Assembly: GCF_016798245.1 (NCBI RefSeq)
Contig: NZ_JAEUZA010000005.1
Coordinates: 124,001-188,000 of the forward strand
DNA from: Alkalicoccobacillus gibsonii
GTDB lineage: Bacteria; Bacillota; Bacilli; Bacillales; Bacillaceae_D
Reading direction: 5' to 3'
Length of the DNA: 64,000 nt
Shown here: positions 1 through 8,028 of the stretch, piece by piece
Numbering within the stretch: the stretch's first letter is position 1
Layout: the number at the start of each line of letters is the position of its first letter
Notes under the pieces: generated by a model
The model's database searches: none
What the model was told of the DNA's origin: nothing
Seen by the model: only the letters and a program-made list of their open reading frames with translations
Program-made: the position numbers and the translations under genes

Positions 1-498
1 CACTAACCATTCCATTCGTTCAAGTTGGACAAGCTGATGACGGGCAAACTCACGCCTTTTGTTATCACTTACTTCTGGCTCATACATAAGATCAGCCATA
101 ACAGTCATAGACGTAAGAGGTGTTTTTAACTGATGTGAAATGTCTGAGATCGCATCGGTTAGCTTATTCTTTTCTCCTTTTAAATCATCACTTTGCTCAG
201 CAAGCATTCGTGTCACTCGGTAGATATCGTTTTTGAGTATACTCAGCTCCCCCTCCTCGTTATCTCGGATATCAAGCGTTTCACTCCCTGCAGCAATACT
301 GCGCACATATTCGGACAGCCGCTCAATATCCTTATACCGCCTATTTGTGAAAACAAAAAAACCTCCTACTATAAGAATAGAAGGGATGAGAACTAGCCAA
401 ACAGCAGGAGCCTGGAGAAGCATTGCACAAAGCAAACCACCGCCAATAACCAAAGCGAAATAAAACAGTAAACCCTTTACTTCTCTATGGCGTAGCAT
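1..498 (-). CDS. Sensor histidine kinase, N-terminal part (runs off window)
   Basis: This is the partner kinase of the response regulator immediately upstream on the minus strand. The ATG at 498 lies inside the last codons of the regulator, a 14-nt overlap. The visible 166 residues show two membrane segments (about 9-29 and 33-50) with almost no outside loop, a HAMP-like stretch (about 51-105) and a dimerisation H-box SHQLKTPLT with the phospho-accepting His near residue 122. The ATPase domain lies beyond base 1. The near absence of an extracellular domain suggests sensing within the membrane or through a partner protein. The signal is unknown. Confidence 0.88.
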   Translation of the reverse strand, partial: MLRHREVKGLLFYFALVIGGGLLCAMLLQAPAVWLVLIPSILIVGGFFVFTNRRYKDIERLSEYVRSIAAGSETLDIRDNEEGELSILKNDIYRVTRMLAEQSDDLKGEKNKLTDAISDISHQLKTPLTSMTVMADLMYEPEVSDNKRREFARHQLVQLERMEWLV

Positions 499-1189
499 GG
501 CTATCACCTGCCTTGTAACCTAGTCCACGAACTGTTTGAATCATCTCAGGCTGATGCGGATCATCTTCAAGCTTTTCTCTAAGTCTCTTTATATAAACAG
601 TTAACGTATTATCATTTACAAACTCTCCACCCACATCCCAAATCCGGTCCAAAAGCTGTGCACGCGAGAGAACCTGTCCAGGATGCGCAGCAAAAATCAT
701 GAGCAACCGATATTCCAGAGCAGTCAGCACAATTTCCTGACCACGTTTGTATACTTTTGCTTCTAATGTATGGACTTCAATGGGTCCTATGGATAAGGTA
801 TTTGATTGCGGCGAGGATGTTTGCTTGGAATACCGTCTTAGAACAGACTTAATCCGCGAGGTAAGCTCTCTCACTCGAAAGGGCTTCGTGATATAGTCGT
901 CGGCTCCCATATCAAGCCCCATCACCACATTCACTTCTTCATCCATTGCTGTTAAGAAAATAACAGGAAGATCTGCCTTCCCTTTGACGAGCTGACAAAG
1001 CTCATACCCGCTTCCATCAGGGAGCGTCAAGTCTAGTAAGCAAAGTGTAATCGACTCAAGTTCCTGCTCAATAACCTGCTTCGCCGCTTTTGTATTCTCA
1101 CATAACCGAACATCATAGCCTTCTTGTTTTAAAGAATAGCTTAGTCCTTCAGCAATGGCTCGGTCATCTTCTACAACTAGGATCGTCAT
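485..1189 (-). CDS. OmpR/PhoB-family response regulator
   Basis: Two-component DNA-binding regulator of 234 residues. The receiver domain (about 1-118) has the acidic pair EDD at 8-10, the phosphorylation Asp near 53 (LLDLTLPDG), a T in FLTAMD and the conserved Lys in ITKPF. A winged-helix output domain (about 130-230) follows, ending with the typical VRGLGYK. The ATG at 1189 is chosen because AGAGGGA precedes it; the longer open frame to 1255 has no ribosome site. It is translationally coupled to the kinase downstream. Targets are unknown. Confidence 0.92.
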   Translation of the reverse strand: MTILVVEDDRAIAEGLSYSLKQEGYDVRLCENTKAAKQVIEQELESITLCLLDLTLPDGSGYELCQLVKGKADLPVIFLTAMDEEVNVVMGLDMGADDYITKPFRVRELTSRIKSVLRRYSKQTSSPQSNTLSIGPIEVHTLEAKVYKRGQEIVLTALEYRLLMIFAAHPGQVLSRAQLLDRIWDVGGEFVNDNTLTVYIKRLREKLEDDPHQPEMIQTVRGLGYKAGDSHATP

Positions 1190-1267
1190 GTGTGTCCCTC
1201 TTTCTGTACAGTACTCTCCCATTATTCTACTCACATTTTTGCGCTGCGTATACACTACGTTTAATAC

Positions 1268-1777
1268 TTAGCTCAGATTTGACGAACACCAAAACGTATG
1301 GACAAGTCCATAAAAAAGAATGAGAGGCATCTGAAAAAAATGACCGTCCACTTCTCCTTCATAGGTATGTTGGATGTTGGTCGTACGCTCTGTGCTTCCA
1401 ATTTGTTCTTCTTTTTTATCCAGAATAACCGCAGTCCGATCCATTTGAATCTTAAATGTAAATGTAGGATGACCCTCCAGATACACAACCACCTGGTGCG
1501 CTTTGAAAAAACCTTTTGGATATTCCGCTTCACCGATTGTCTGGTCATTCTTAAGAATCTCCCACTTCGTTTCACCCAAGAGTTTGATTTTCTTTTGTGA
1601 GATTGTATATGTATCCTGATTCCTATCATCGTAGGTACGAATGTTCACATCATAGATTGGATTACGTGTTTGTTTCGTAAAGAACCTCTCCATGGAGCCA
1701 ATTTTAGCTTGTCCATCGTAAATTGAGAAGGAGTCGGTGGATCTCGCTATTGTTGGGGCGGTGTAACTAAAGTTCAC
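1268..1777 (-). CDS. Tubby C-terminal/LURP-one-related-like protein
   Basis: A 169-residue protein without signal peptide. It is rich in beta-strand-like segments (FSIYDGQAKIGSMERFF, YTISQKKIKL, FTFKIQMDRT), the pattern of the LOR/tubby-like scramblase-type fold that occurs as short cytosolic proteins in Bacillus. The GTG at 1777 is preferred because GGGAGG lies 7 nt upstream; a GTG at 1792 has no ribosome site. It follows the unknown gene at 1780-2391 with almost no gap, so the two are probably translated together. The fold assignment is from pattern only. Molecular function is unknown. Confidence 0.6.
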   Translation of the reverse strand: MNFSYTAPTIARSTDSFSIYDGQAKIGSMERFFTKQTRNPIYDVNIRTYDDRNQDTYTISQKKIKLLGETKWEILKNDQTIGEAEYPKGFFKAHQVVVYLEGHPTFTFKIQMDRTAVILDKKEEQIGSTERTTNIQHTYEGEVDGHFFQMPLILFYGLVHTFWCSSNLS

Positions 1778-1779
1778 TG

Positions 1780-2391
1780 TTAACCCTCCCACTCTTCCTC
1801 AAAACACATATACCAGTAATACGAGGGATCAAGCAGAGCAACAGCGCTTCTTGTTTCGGTCCAGTCCTCACTGTTCCCTTCAAATGCTTTGATTCTCTCA
1901 ACCTGTTTTTTTCGATCCAATTCCCGATAAATCATAAGCACTTGCGATTTCTGATGTTTATTTAGAGTAAAAATTTTATTGTTTAATGAATCGATATCAC
2001 CCAATGAATCTACGTATTGAATGCCTATCACATGTTCTGGACGATAACCTTCAGCTGACTCAGTAAAAAGCTTTTCAATTGTGTCCTCCGCCTTTTGAGG
2101 CAATGACTCACGCTCTAAGTGCAGTGAAAGGGAAACGTAATTTTCTTTATCTAATCGTGTATCCCATCTCCACCAGGATAAGTCCATTGGTCTTGAGCGA
2201 CCGGTTAAATCATTTCGTTTGGAATCTTCCACATATGCATCAAAGCCTAGCCATTCACCTAAACGAGCAAAGTAATCTATCTCTCTGCTTGTGAACATTG
2301 AACGATTATGTAAGGAAGAAAGATTTAGCCTGCGAAAGTTTCGAACATAGCCTTCAAAGAAGGACATAAGTGGGTGCATTTGGTTAGCCAA
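1780..2391 (-). CDS. Hypothetical cytosolic protein
   Basis: A 203-residue soluble protein I do not recognise. It has many aromatic residues (WWRWDTRL, YYWYMCFEEEW) and no membrane segment or signal peptide. The TTG at 2391 is preferred because AAGGAG sits 9 nt upstream; an in-frame ATG at 2379 is too far from that site. It lies 16 nt after the GNAT gene upstream and abuts the LOR-like gene downstream, so it belongs to the same transcription unit. No catalytic motif was identified. Confidence 0.65.
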   Translation of the reverse strand: MANQMHPLMSFFEGYVRNFRRLNLSSLHNRSMFTSREIDYFARLGEWLGFDAYVEDSKRNDLTGRSRPMDLSWWRWDTRLDKENYVSLSLHLERESLPQKAEDTIEKLFTESAEGYRPEHVIGIQYVDSLGDIDSLNNKIFTLNKHQKSQVLMIYRELDRKKQVERIKAFEGNSEDWTETRSAVALLDPSYYWYMCFEEEWEG

Positions 2392-2407
2392 TAGTTACAA
2401 CTCCTTT

Positions 2408-2989
2408 TTAAGAAAATGTTTTCTCATAGCACCTACATTCATGAACTCGCTCGTATCTGCTCTTCATCTGCTCAAGATTGTCTCCCGTATAATGAGCGAA
2501 TCCTTGAATAAAGTGCAATCCTTTTGCCTTTACAGAGACTTGATCGTTATTGTCTATATAAACGTGGTAGTAGGAATCCACGTTCTGAAATCCGTTCCGT
2601 ACATACCATTCACTCACCCACACGTCATCTCTTGTCCATGCCTCAAATCGATTAAGTCCCGTTTCTTTGGCCAATTTTTCTGCTTCTACTAGCAACTGAT
2701 TACCAATACCTTTTCGCCGGTAGTCCGGATGTACGGCGATGTGCCAGATCATTCCGCCTAATCCTTCTCCTCTGGAGCATACTGTTTTTTCTGCGACTTC
2801 ATATTCCACATCAATAAGTCCAACCACTTGATGATCTTCGATTGCCACCAACTCAATGGACGGATGCTCATACGTTTCTTTTTCCTTTAAAACATTGTCA
2901 AAATAAGCTGTATTTAGGAAGGCCAGAACCCTGCAACGAAGCCAGCTCTGTTCATCTGATGGTTGATATGGTCTGATTTCGATGTTCAT
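2408..2989 (-). CDS. GNAT-family N-acetyltransferase
   Basis: A 193-residue acyl-CoA-dependent acetyltransferase. Motif A is clear (IWHIAVHPDYRRKGIGNQLL, about residues 82-101), with the RRKGIG loop that binds the CoA pyrophosphate. The C-terminal part (WYVRNGFQN) fits motif B. The substrate cannot be read from sequence. The start ATG overlaps the stop of the upstream GNAT by 4 nt (ATGA), so translation is coupled. The extra 50 C-terminal residues ending in a Cys-containing tail are longer than the minimal GNAT fold. Confidence 0.85.
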   Translation of the reverse strand: MNIEIRPYQPSDEQSWLRCRVLAFLNTAYFDNVLKEKETYEHPSIELVAIEDHQVVGLIDVEYEVAEKTVCSRGEGLGGMIWHIAVHPDYRRKGIGNQLLVEAEKLAKETGLNRFEAWTRDDVWVSEWYVRNGFQNVDSYYHVYIDNNDQVSVKAKGLHFIQGFAHYTGDNLEQMKSRYERVHECRCYEKTFS

Positions 2990-3471
2990 TCAGCTCCTTT
3001 TAAGTTCAACACAGCAACAAGCTCTCCGTCTTCATCAACCTGCCCCGTTTCAACAAACCCACAAGAAGTGTACAATGCTCGCGCTACTTTATTATCTGCT
3101 TCATATGAGAGATAAATAGAATCAGCAGCACCTTTTGGAAATGTGCGAATATAGTCTATCGCCTCATGAGTAGCAAGCATCCCGTATCCCCTGCTTTGAA
3201 ATTGTTTATCTAACATCAGTCTGGCAATGGTGTAACTTGGACCTCCTCCAAATTCATGCTCCTCGCTATACGTCATCATAATAAAGCCAATCATCGTATC
3301 ACCCGCGTAAACTGCAAAAGGCATAACGGTTAGTTTCCCTTCTTCCAGGGCCACATATGCTTGCGCCAAGCTATATTCATTTGATCCAACAAAGGTTTTC
3401 TGATTATCTGCTACTTCAAGCTTCAAACATTGATCAAGGTTTTCCCAGGTAATTTTTTTAAAAGTAATCAT
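2986..3471 (-). CDS. GNAT acetyltransferase, spermidine-acetyltransferase (BltD/PaiA)-like
   Basis: A 161-residue GNAT protein. Its N-terminus (ITFKKITWENLDQCLKLEV followed by NQKTFV) resembles the polyamine acetyltransferases BltD and PaiA of Bacillus. The CoA-binding stretch is LMLDKQFQSRGYGMLATHEA, and YEADNKVARALYTSCGF matches the conserved C-terminal motif of GNATs. A likely role is acetylation of a polyamine or small amine in the cytosol, but substrate identity is inferred from similarity only. It overlaps both neighbours by 4 nt (ATGA junctions), which marks a tightly coupled operon. Confidence 0.8.
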   Translation of the reverse strand: MITFKKITWENLDQCLKLEVADNQKTFVGSNEYSLAQAYVALEEGKLTVMPFAVYAGDTMIGFIMMTYSEEHEFGGGPSYTIARLMLDKQFQSRGYGMLATHEAIDYIRTFPKGAADSIYLSYEADNKVARALYTSCGFVETGQVDEDGELVAVLNLKGAE

Positions 3472-4724
3472 TTCAGTTGATTCTCCAATCTTTCTAGTGC
3501 GTTATTAAGGTCTACATCCACTTCAACATGCTTAGGCGTCCAAGGTATATAAACATGAGGTTCAATCCCTTTGCCAGTCATACCCAATCCATCGTCAACT
3601 CGTGCTAACTTGGAGCTAGGATAGTGAAGAACATACCCTTCATCCCATTCTTGGCTCACCAAATTAGTGTAATCATTTACGCCAAGTGTGGGCCTTCCAA
3701 TCACAGTTACTTTGGGTGACTTTTTGCACAGCTCAACAAAGGATTCTCCTGAGCTTGCACACTCTACATCAGTTAATACAACGACCGATTTTGGATACTC
3801 AGTTCCTTTTATAAACGTATCCGGTAAAAACGCGTCAAACTTAAATTCTACAAATCCTTTCCCACGATGCCTCGACCATTGATCCTGATAGGTTTCTAAG
3901 AACAATCGTGCGTTTGGATCTTCTACCTGCTCAAGATCAAGAGATAGATCACGCAGGGCACGCTCTGCATTTGCCTCTGTGCAATGATAAAGCATCCGAT
4001 CCTCGGGTCCGCGAAGCTCCACTCCTTCTTCTGGCATTAGAAATGGCATGAGTGGGTAAAAGCTTGAATCACTTCCTCCTCCATTGTTTCGAACGTCAAT
4101 AATCCAGTTTTCTGCTTGGGTGAGCTGCTCTTGATGCTCTAAGACCAATGTCATGATTGCATCTGGATTCGCGAAGTCGGAGAAGGTTAGAAGAAGTGTC
4201 TCTTCAGATACAGACTCCAGCGTATACGATGGTTGAGCGATGGATCTTTCCACCAATTGATAGGTAAAAGATTTTTGCGCTCCTTCTTTATCAATGATTT
4301 CACCGTAGGAATATCGCAATAAAACAGGTAACCAATTCTCTCTCTCCGCTTGAGATTCATGAAGCATGCGTTGATGAATTTTAAGTAGTTCAGTCACAGA
4401 ATGGCCGCCCAATGAATAGATACTCATCCCTTTTTCCAAAAATGTATCTCCTAAAATGTCCGTTACAATTAAATGATCCTGATATCGTCTCACTCGAAAA
4501 CCTGGATCTTTTTTTGCTTCTTTATGTATGGATGTATCGATAAATTGTATGTGATAATCATTAAAATCAAGTAGATAATCCCTAACACTATGTACAAACT
4601 CTTCTCTTGTTTGCTGATCTGCTCCTTGAATCAAGGTTTGAGGAAAATCCCAGCCCTTTTTGTCTTGTCCTCCTGCGTAATCATGCTGCATTGTATGCAC
4701 AATGTCTCTTGCTATTTTTTCCAT
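3468..4724 (-). CDS. S41-like (tail-specific protease fold) peptidase
   Basis: A 418-residue protein of the S41/TSP fold. The core is visible as a beta-strand plus glycine loop (WIIDVRNNGGGSDSSFYPL, about 207-225) and a nucleophile region DVECASSGESF near 319-328, where a Ser at about 324-325 should be catalytic. There is no signal peptide and no PDZ domain that I can identify, so this appears to be a cytosolic member, unlike the exported CtpA/CtpB proteases. It is the first gene of the minus-strand set leading to two GNATs, an unknown protein and a LOR-like protein. GAGGTGACATA precedes the ATG. Confidence 0.8.
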   Translation of the reverse strand: MEKIARDIVHTMQHDYAGGQDKKGWDFPQTLIQGADQQTREEFVHSVRDYLLDFNDYHIQFIDTSIHKEAKKDPGFRVRRYQDHLIVTDILGDTFLEKGMSIYSLGGHSVTELLKIHQRMLHESQAERENWLPVLLRYSYGEIIDKEGAQKSFTYQLVERSIAQPSYTLESVSEETLLLTFSDFANPDAIMTLVLEHQEQLTQAENWIIDVRNNGGGSDSSFYPLMPFLMPEEGVELRGPEDRMLYHCTEANAERALRDLSLDLEQVEDPNARLFLETYQDQWSRHRGKGFVEFKFDAFLPDTFIKGTEYPKSVVVLTDVECASSGESFVELCKKSPKVTVIGRPTLGVNDYTNLVSQEWDEGYVLHYPSSKLARVDDGLGMTGKGIEPHVYIPWTPKHVEVDVDLNNALERLENQLK

Positions 4725-4794
4725 TATGTCACCTCCCTCCTACTATTCGACAAACCTAGGAGAATTCCTTTTCTCAAAACGTCTAAGAAAAGAG

Positions 4795-4825
4795 TTGACC
4801 TGAAATGCATTTCATACCTTATGCT
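4795..4825 (+). promoter_or_regulatory. Promoter with palindromic operator in the spacer (LacI gene)
   Basis: TTGACC (4795-4800) and TATGCT (4820-4825) form a plausible sigma-A promoter with a long 19-nt spacer. The spacer begins with a perfect 14-bp palindrome, TGAAATGCATTTCA (4801-4814). An operator between -35 and -10 would block polymerase, so autoregulation by the LacI-family protein encoded downstream is likely. The sequence features are seen directly. The identity of the binding protein is inferred. Confidence 0.55.
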
Positions 4826-4832
4826 CAAGATG

Positions 4833-4890
4833 CCACTAGTCGGCGAGATTCTTAGAGAAGCGTAACGACTAGTGGTTTTTACGTCGTTAC
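4833..4890 (+). promoter_or_regulatory. Attenuator-like leader with two competing hairpins
   Basis: Arms CCACTAGTCG (4833-4842) and CGACTAGTGG (4866-4875) are perfectly complementary and are followed by TTTTT (4876-4880), as in an intrinsic terminator. A second perfect stem, GTAACGAC (4862-4869) with GTCGTTAC (4883-4890), shares bases 4866-4869 with the first, so the two cannot form together. The element lies in the leader of the LacI gene. Attenuation is inferred from geometry. Confidence 0.45.
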
Positions 4891-4935
4891 TTAAGGTAAA
4901 ATGAGGCTTAGTAAATGACGTAGGAGCTGTTTATT

Positions 4936-5895
4936 GTGACCAACATTCATGACATTGCTAAGATGGCTGGTGTTTCTGCTACAACGGTATCTAGAGTGTT
5001 AAATCATCATCCGCATGTGAATGAAGAAACCGTTAAAGCGGTGCAACGAGCCATTGATGAAACTGGCTATACAAAAAACATTCATGCGGTCCATTTAAAA
5101 AAGGGCAGAACAAATCTAATTGGGATCGTTGTGCCATTTATGGATCAAATCTATTTCAGTCAGCTCGTAGACGGGATTGCTAGAGCTGTTTCCAAAACAG
5201 ACTGTCATTTGCTTATTATCCAAACGCAATACATTGAAGAAAAAGAGCTAGAAGCACTAGAGCTCTTAAAAACAAAGCAAATCGATTGTTTAATTTTTTG
5301 CTCTCGGAGTGTTCAGATGGATGTCTTACAAAGCTATAGTCAAAGCGGAAAAATGGTGGTGCTTGAGGATATTCAAGTCGAGGGGATTAGCTGTACCTAC
5401 ATGAATCACTATGACTCGTTTTATGCCGCCCTAGCGTTTTTGTATGCAAATGGGCATAAGCGGATCGGCATCTGTCTTAATAGAGAGAATAGTACAAGCA
5501 GCCTGCAACGTAAAAAAGCGTTTGCCGATTTCCTAAACGCACATCAGCTCCCATTTTTAGATGAAGACGTTGTGACGGATTGTTTATACCTTGAGGATGG
5601 CATCAATTTGGCCAATCAACTGATACAATCTGCTGCTCGACCAACCGCTTTTTTAGTAACAAATGACCAAGTAGCTGCTGGACTTTACACAACACTCGTT
5701 CGTGCAGGATGGAACGTTCCAAAGGACCTTGCGATTATTGGCTTTGACAATCAATCCATTTCCAAAGCCTTAGACATGACGACTGTACAGATCCCATTTA
5801 ACAAAATTGGCGAACAGCTTATTAAGCAAGCATTGGAGTCTGAGGCAACAAGGCATGAAATTAAGCTTGAGCTCATTAAACGAGGAACCGTTTAA
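4936..5895 (+). CDS. LacI-family transcriptional regulator
   Basis: A 319-residue repressor. The N-terminal helix-turn-helix (IHDIAKMAGVSATTVSRVLN, about 4-23) and hinge helix are followed by a periplasmic-binding-protein-like sensor domain (NLIGIVVPFMDQIYFSQLVDG onward, about 58-315) with the typical FLVTNDQVAAGLY and IIGFDNQS. The GTG at 4936 is preceded by AGGAG. No sugar-utilisation gene is adjacent on the same strand, so the regulated genes are elsewhere or the gene mainly controls itself. Its 3' end overlaps the stop of the minus-strand small ORF at 5892. Confidence 0.9.
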   Translation: MTNIHDIAKMAGVSATTVSRVLNHHPHVNEETVKAVQRAIDETGYTKNIHAVHLKKGRTNLIGIVVPFMDQIYFSQLVDGIARAVSKTDCHLLIIQTQYIEEKELEALELLKTKQIDCLIFCSRSVQMDVLQSYSQSGKMVVLEDIQVEGISCTYMNHYDSFYAALAFLYANGHKRIGICLNRENSTSSLQRKKAFADFLNAHQLPFLDEDVVTDCLYLEDGINLANQLIQSAARPTAFLVTNDQVAAGLYTTLVRAGWNVPKDLAIIGFDNQSISKALDMTTVQIPFNKIGEQLIKQALESEATRHEIKLELIKRGTV

Positions 5896-6032
5896 AATAG
5901 CATGAGGATGGCATAAAGTAACGCTCCTGCAACGAACATAAACCCACCAACCATCACAAAGCCATAAAGAAAACCCTTTGCCATCGCGAACAAATCAAGA
6001 GTCATTTCTTTTAGTATATTTAAAATTAACAT
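5892..6032 (-). CDS. Small membrane protein, 46 residues
   Basis: A short open frame with a strong ribosome site: AAGGAG lies 9 nt before the ATG at 6032. It begins MLILNILKEMTLDLFAMAKG and then runs into a hydrophobic helix (FLYGFVMVGGFMFVAGALLY) that fills the rest of the protein, ending AILMLF. It starts 14 nt after the lipoprotein gene at 6047, so the two are probably co-transcribed and coupled. Its stop overlaps the end of the convergent LacI gene by 4 nt. Function is unknown; it could be a helper of the adjacent lipoprotein. Confidence 0.65.
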   Translation of the reverse strand: MLILNILKEMTLDLFAMAKGFLYGFVMVGGFMFVAGALLYAILMLF

Positions 6033-6046
6033 GTTCCCCACTCCTT

Positions 6047-6520
6047 CTATTCGTACCCACCATTCGCTTCCGGTAGCTGCTGATACTCTGGTTTCGTTTG
6101 AATAATATTTATACGTATTTCATTTAAAACGGTTTCCCATTTTAATTGTTTCTGAAAATGACACGACGTGTTCCAACTAAGATCATAATCTTGCTCATTC
6201 ATCGTCATTTTCAGCTCATATTTTTCATAAGGTTCCATACATGGAGGTCCTGAGCCCTTTGATACCTTAAACACATCGACCTCTCTAAACAAATTATAAA
6301 TGTGTGAGAGTTCCTCATCCGTAAGAATCATTTCAGTCTCAGCCTTACCGTCAGCAACAAGATCCTTTGTAAACGTATGCTCATATGTATTAAGTTCGTT
6401 CGCGAGCATCACTCCATACTTAAGGGAAAAGGCAAAATCATCGGGCATTTGCTTAGGAAACGATTGATCACAGCCACTTACTATGAACAGGATAAGCAGA
6501 GGGAGACACCACTTTTTCAT
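6047..6520 (-). CDS. Hypothetical lipoprotein
   Basis: A 157-residue secreted lipoprotein of unknown function. A short signal peptide (KKWCLPLLILFI) ends in a lipobox VSGC with the lipidated Cys near residue 17. The mature domain contains two further Cys residues (PPCMEPY and NTSCHFQ) that may pair. ATG 6520 is chosen over TTG 6523 because AGAAGGG lies 9 nt upstream of it. It is divergent from the membrane protein starting at 6563, with only about 40 bp between the two starts. Confidence 0.75.
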   Translation of the reverse strand: MKKWCLPLLILFIVSGCDQSFPKQMPDDFAFSLKYGVMLANELNTYEHTFTKDLVADGKAETEMILTDEELSHIYNLFREVDVFKVSKGSGPPCMEPYEKYELKMTMNEQDYDLSWNTSCHFQKQLKWETVLNEIRINIIQTKPEYQQLPEANGGYE

Positions 6521-6562
6521 CAACTTTTTCCCTTCTATTATAAAATAAAGGAGAGCTTATTT

Positions 6563-6946
6563 TTGGATATAACTACTAATCTTGCAATTTTTGTTATGAT
6601 CTTATTCATTCTAGTTTCCATCTTCCAATTCCTTCTTGCTTTTGGTTTTCCATTTGGTGAGTATGCCATGGGTGGCTACCATCGAACCTTGCCTAACAAG
6701 CTTCGCATAGTGAGTGTGGTAAACGGCATTGTACTACTTTTAATGGGGACAGTTTTTCTGATGAAAGCTGAGGTCTTAGACGCTCCAAGCTTCCTTCCCA
6801 CTACGGTTCTAGTCTGGGTTTTCACAGGATTTCTTGCATTGAATACAGTAGGTAACCTGGCTTCTCAAAGCAAAAAGGAACGCATAGTGATGACACCATT
6901 GTCAGGACTGATGTTTGTCATGTGCTTGATTATTGCGTTGTCTTGA
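6563..6946 (+). CDS. Four-helix hypothetical membrane protein
   Basis: A 127-residue integral membrane protein. Four hydrophobic segments are visible: about 6-28, 49-68, 77-97 and 107-126. A short basic loop (QSKKER) precedes the last. The open frame continues upstream to 6377, but TTG 6563 is the only start with a ribosome site (AAAGGAG, 9 nt upstream) and it avoids overlap with the divergent lipoprotein. The protein ends on the other strand's 172-residue gene with a 17-nt tail-to-tail overlap. Function unknown. Confidence 0.72.
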   Translation: MDITTNLAIFVMILFILVSIFQFLLAFGFPFGEYAMGGYHRTLPNKLRIVSVVNGIVLLLMGTVFLMKAEVLDAPSFLPTTVLVWVFTGFLALNTVGNLASQSKKERIVMTPLSGLMFVMCLIIALS

Positions 6947-7448
6947 TTTTCAGGCGGCGCCTCTTCATTTCAGCCTCATAGGTTAGTGCTCCATTAACTG
7001 CATTTGCATTTACATTTACCCACCCATTCTCATACTGATCTGAATCATCCCAAGGGAGGTATAATTCCCACAATCTCTGTTTCTTTTCACTCAATCCCAA
7101 CACACTAACCACGTCTCTAAAATGTAATAGCCGACCAAAGATATGCGGACGATCTAACGTGCAGTTGCTTAGAGGATTATGAGTAAACATCCCTAAAGGT
7201 TGGGCTTCTGCTCGACTTTGGTAGACAAGCTCATTCTCACTTTCATAGGATAATTGCATGTGAAAATACATCGCTTCAAATTGAACGACCATTTCGTTAT
7301 AGTTATTCTCATAACCCAACTTAGAAGCTATCATACACTTTGCCTCTAAGCGGAGTAAACGGCCAATCGGGATCACAATCTGTTCCACATTCTCAAATGA
7401 CACTTCAATAAAAGCCGTCTCCTTACTAACCCAATCCTTAATCCACAT
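6930..7448 (-). CDS. Hypothetical cytosolic protein
   Basis: A 172-residue soluble protein I do not recognise. It mixes beta-rich stretches (AFIEVSFENVEQIVIPIGRLLRL) with a basic C-terminal tail (EMKRRRLKIKTTQ), and has no signal or membrane segment. The ATG at 7448 is preferred over GTG 7460 because GAGGTGAG precedes it at normal spacing. It stands alone on the minus strand between a convergent membrane protein and the divergent OsmC gene. Confidence 0.6.
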   Translation of the reverse strand: MWIKDWVSKETAFIEVSFENVEQIVIPIGRLLRLEAKCMIASKLGYENNYNEMVVQFEAMYFHMQLSYESENELVYQSRAEAQPLGMFTHNPLSNCTLDRPHIFGRLLHFRDVVSVLGLSEKKQRLWELYLPWDDSDQYENGWVNVNANAVNGALTYEAEMKRRRLKIKTTQ

Positions 7449-7560
7449 TGGCTCTCTCACCTCACTACCTAAAAATATTCAATAAGATTCGCCTTTTTCC
7501 TCTTCATTTCTATTATGGTAAACTGTACGTACTAAAGACGAGAATGTAGGAGGCATAAAC

Positions 7561-8013
7561 ATGGCAGAACATAGCTTTCACCTAAAAGCCAACTGGCCAG
7601 GCTTACGTAATGATGTAGGAGAGATTGAATCAGGAAACCTTGTAACGAAAGTCTCGATCCCTCCTGAAATGGATGGACCCGGAGTTGGGACAAACCCCGA
7701 CGAAATGCTGCTTGGCGCCGCAGCCACTTGTTACATCATCACGCTTGCTGCAATGATGGAACGCAGTAAATTAGATAAAACTTCGCTCACCATGGAATCC
7801 GAGGGAATTGTGGATGTCACAAAAGGCGTCATCACCTACAAAACAATCATACATAGACCACAAGTCGTGTTAACTGCAGAAGCCACAGAAAAGGACATTC
7901 AGCTTGCCCGCAAGCTTGCTGAAAAAGCAGAAACTTCTTGTATGATTAGTCGTGCCATTCAAGGAAACGTAGAAGTGAAGCTTGAAGCGAAGGTAGAGAA
8001 AGCAGAAAAATAG
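7561..8013 (+). CDS. OsmC-family thiol peroxidase-like protein
   Basis: A 150-residue OsmC/Ohr-fold protein. The two family Cys residues are present at about 57 (GAAATCYIITL) and 127 (AETSCMISRAI), in the spacing used for reduction of organic hydroperoxides. The glycine-rich segment GVGTNPDEMLLGA is typical. It probably protects against peroxides in the cytosol. AGGAGG precedes the ATG. The next gene starts 15 nt downstream, so both are likely one unit. Confidence 0.88.
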   Translation: MAEHSFHLKANWPGLRNDVGEIESGNLVTKVSIPPEMDGPGVGTNPDEMLLGAAATCYIITLAAMMERSKLDKTSLTMESEGIVDVTKGVITYKTIIHRPQVVLTAEATEKDIQLARKLAEKAETSCMISRAIQGNVEVKLEAKVEKAEK

Positions 8014-8028
8014 AGGAGGCTAATGACG

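Noticed and set aside
1273-1629. A 118-residue minus-strand frame
   Set aside because: It is an out-of-frame shadow of the LOR-like gene, very rich in Arg, Lys and Trp.
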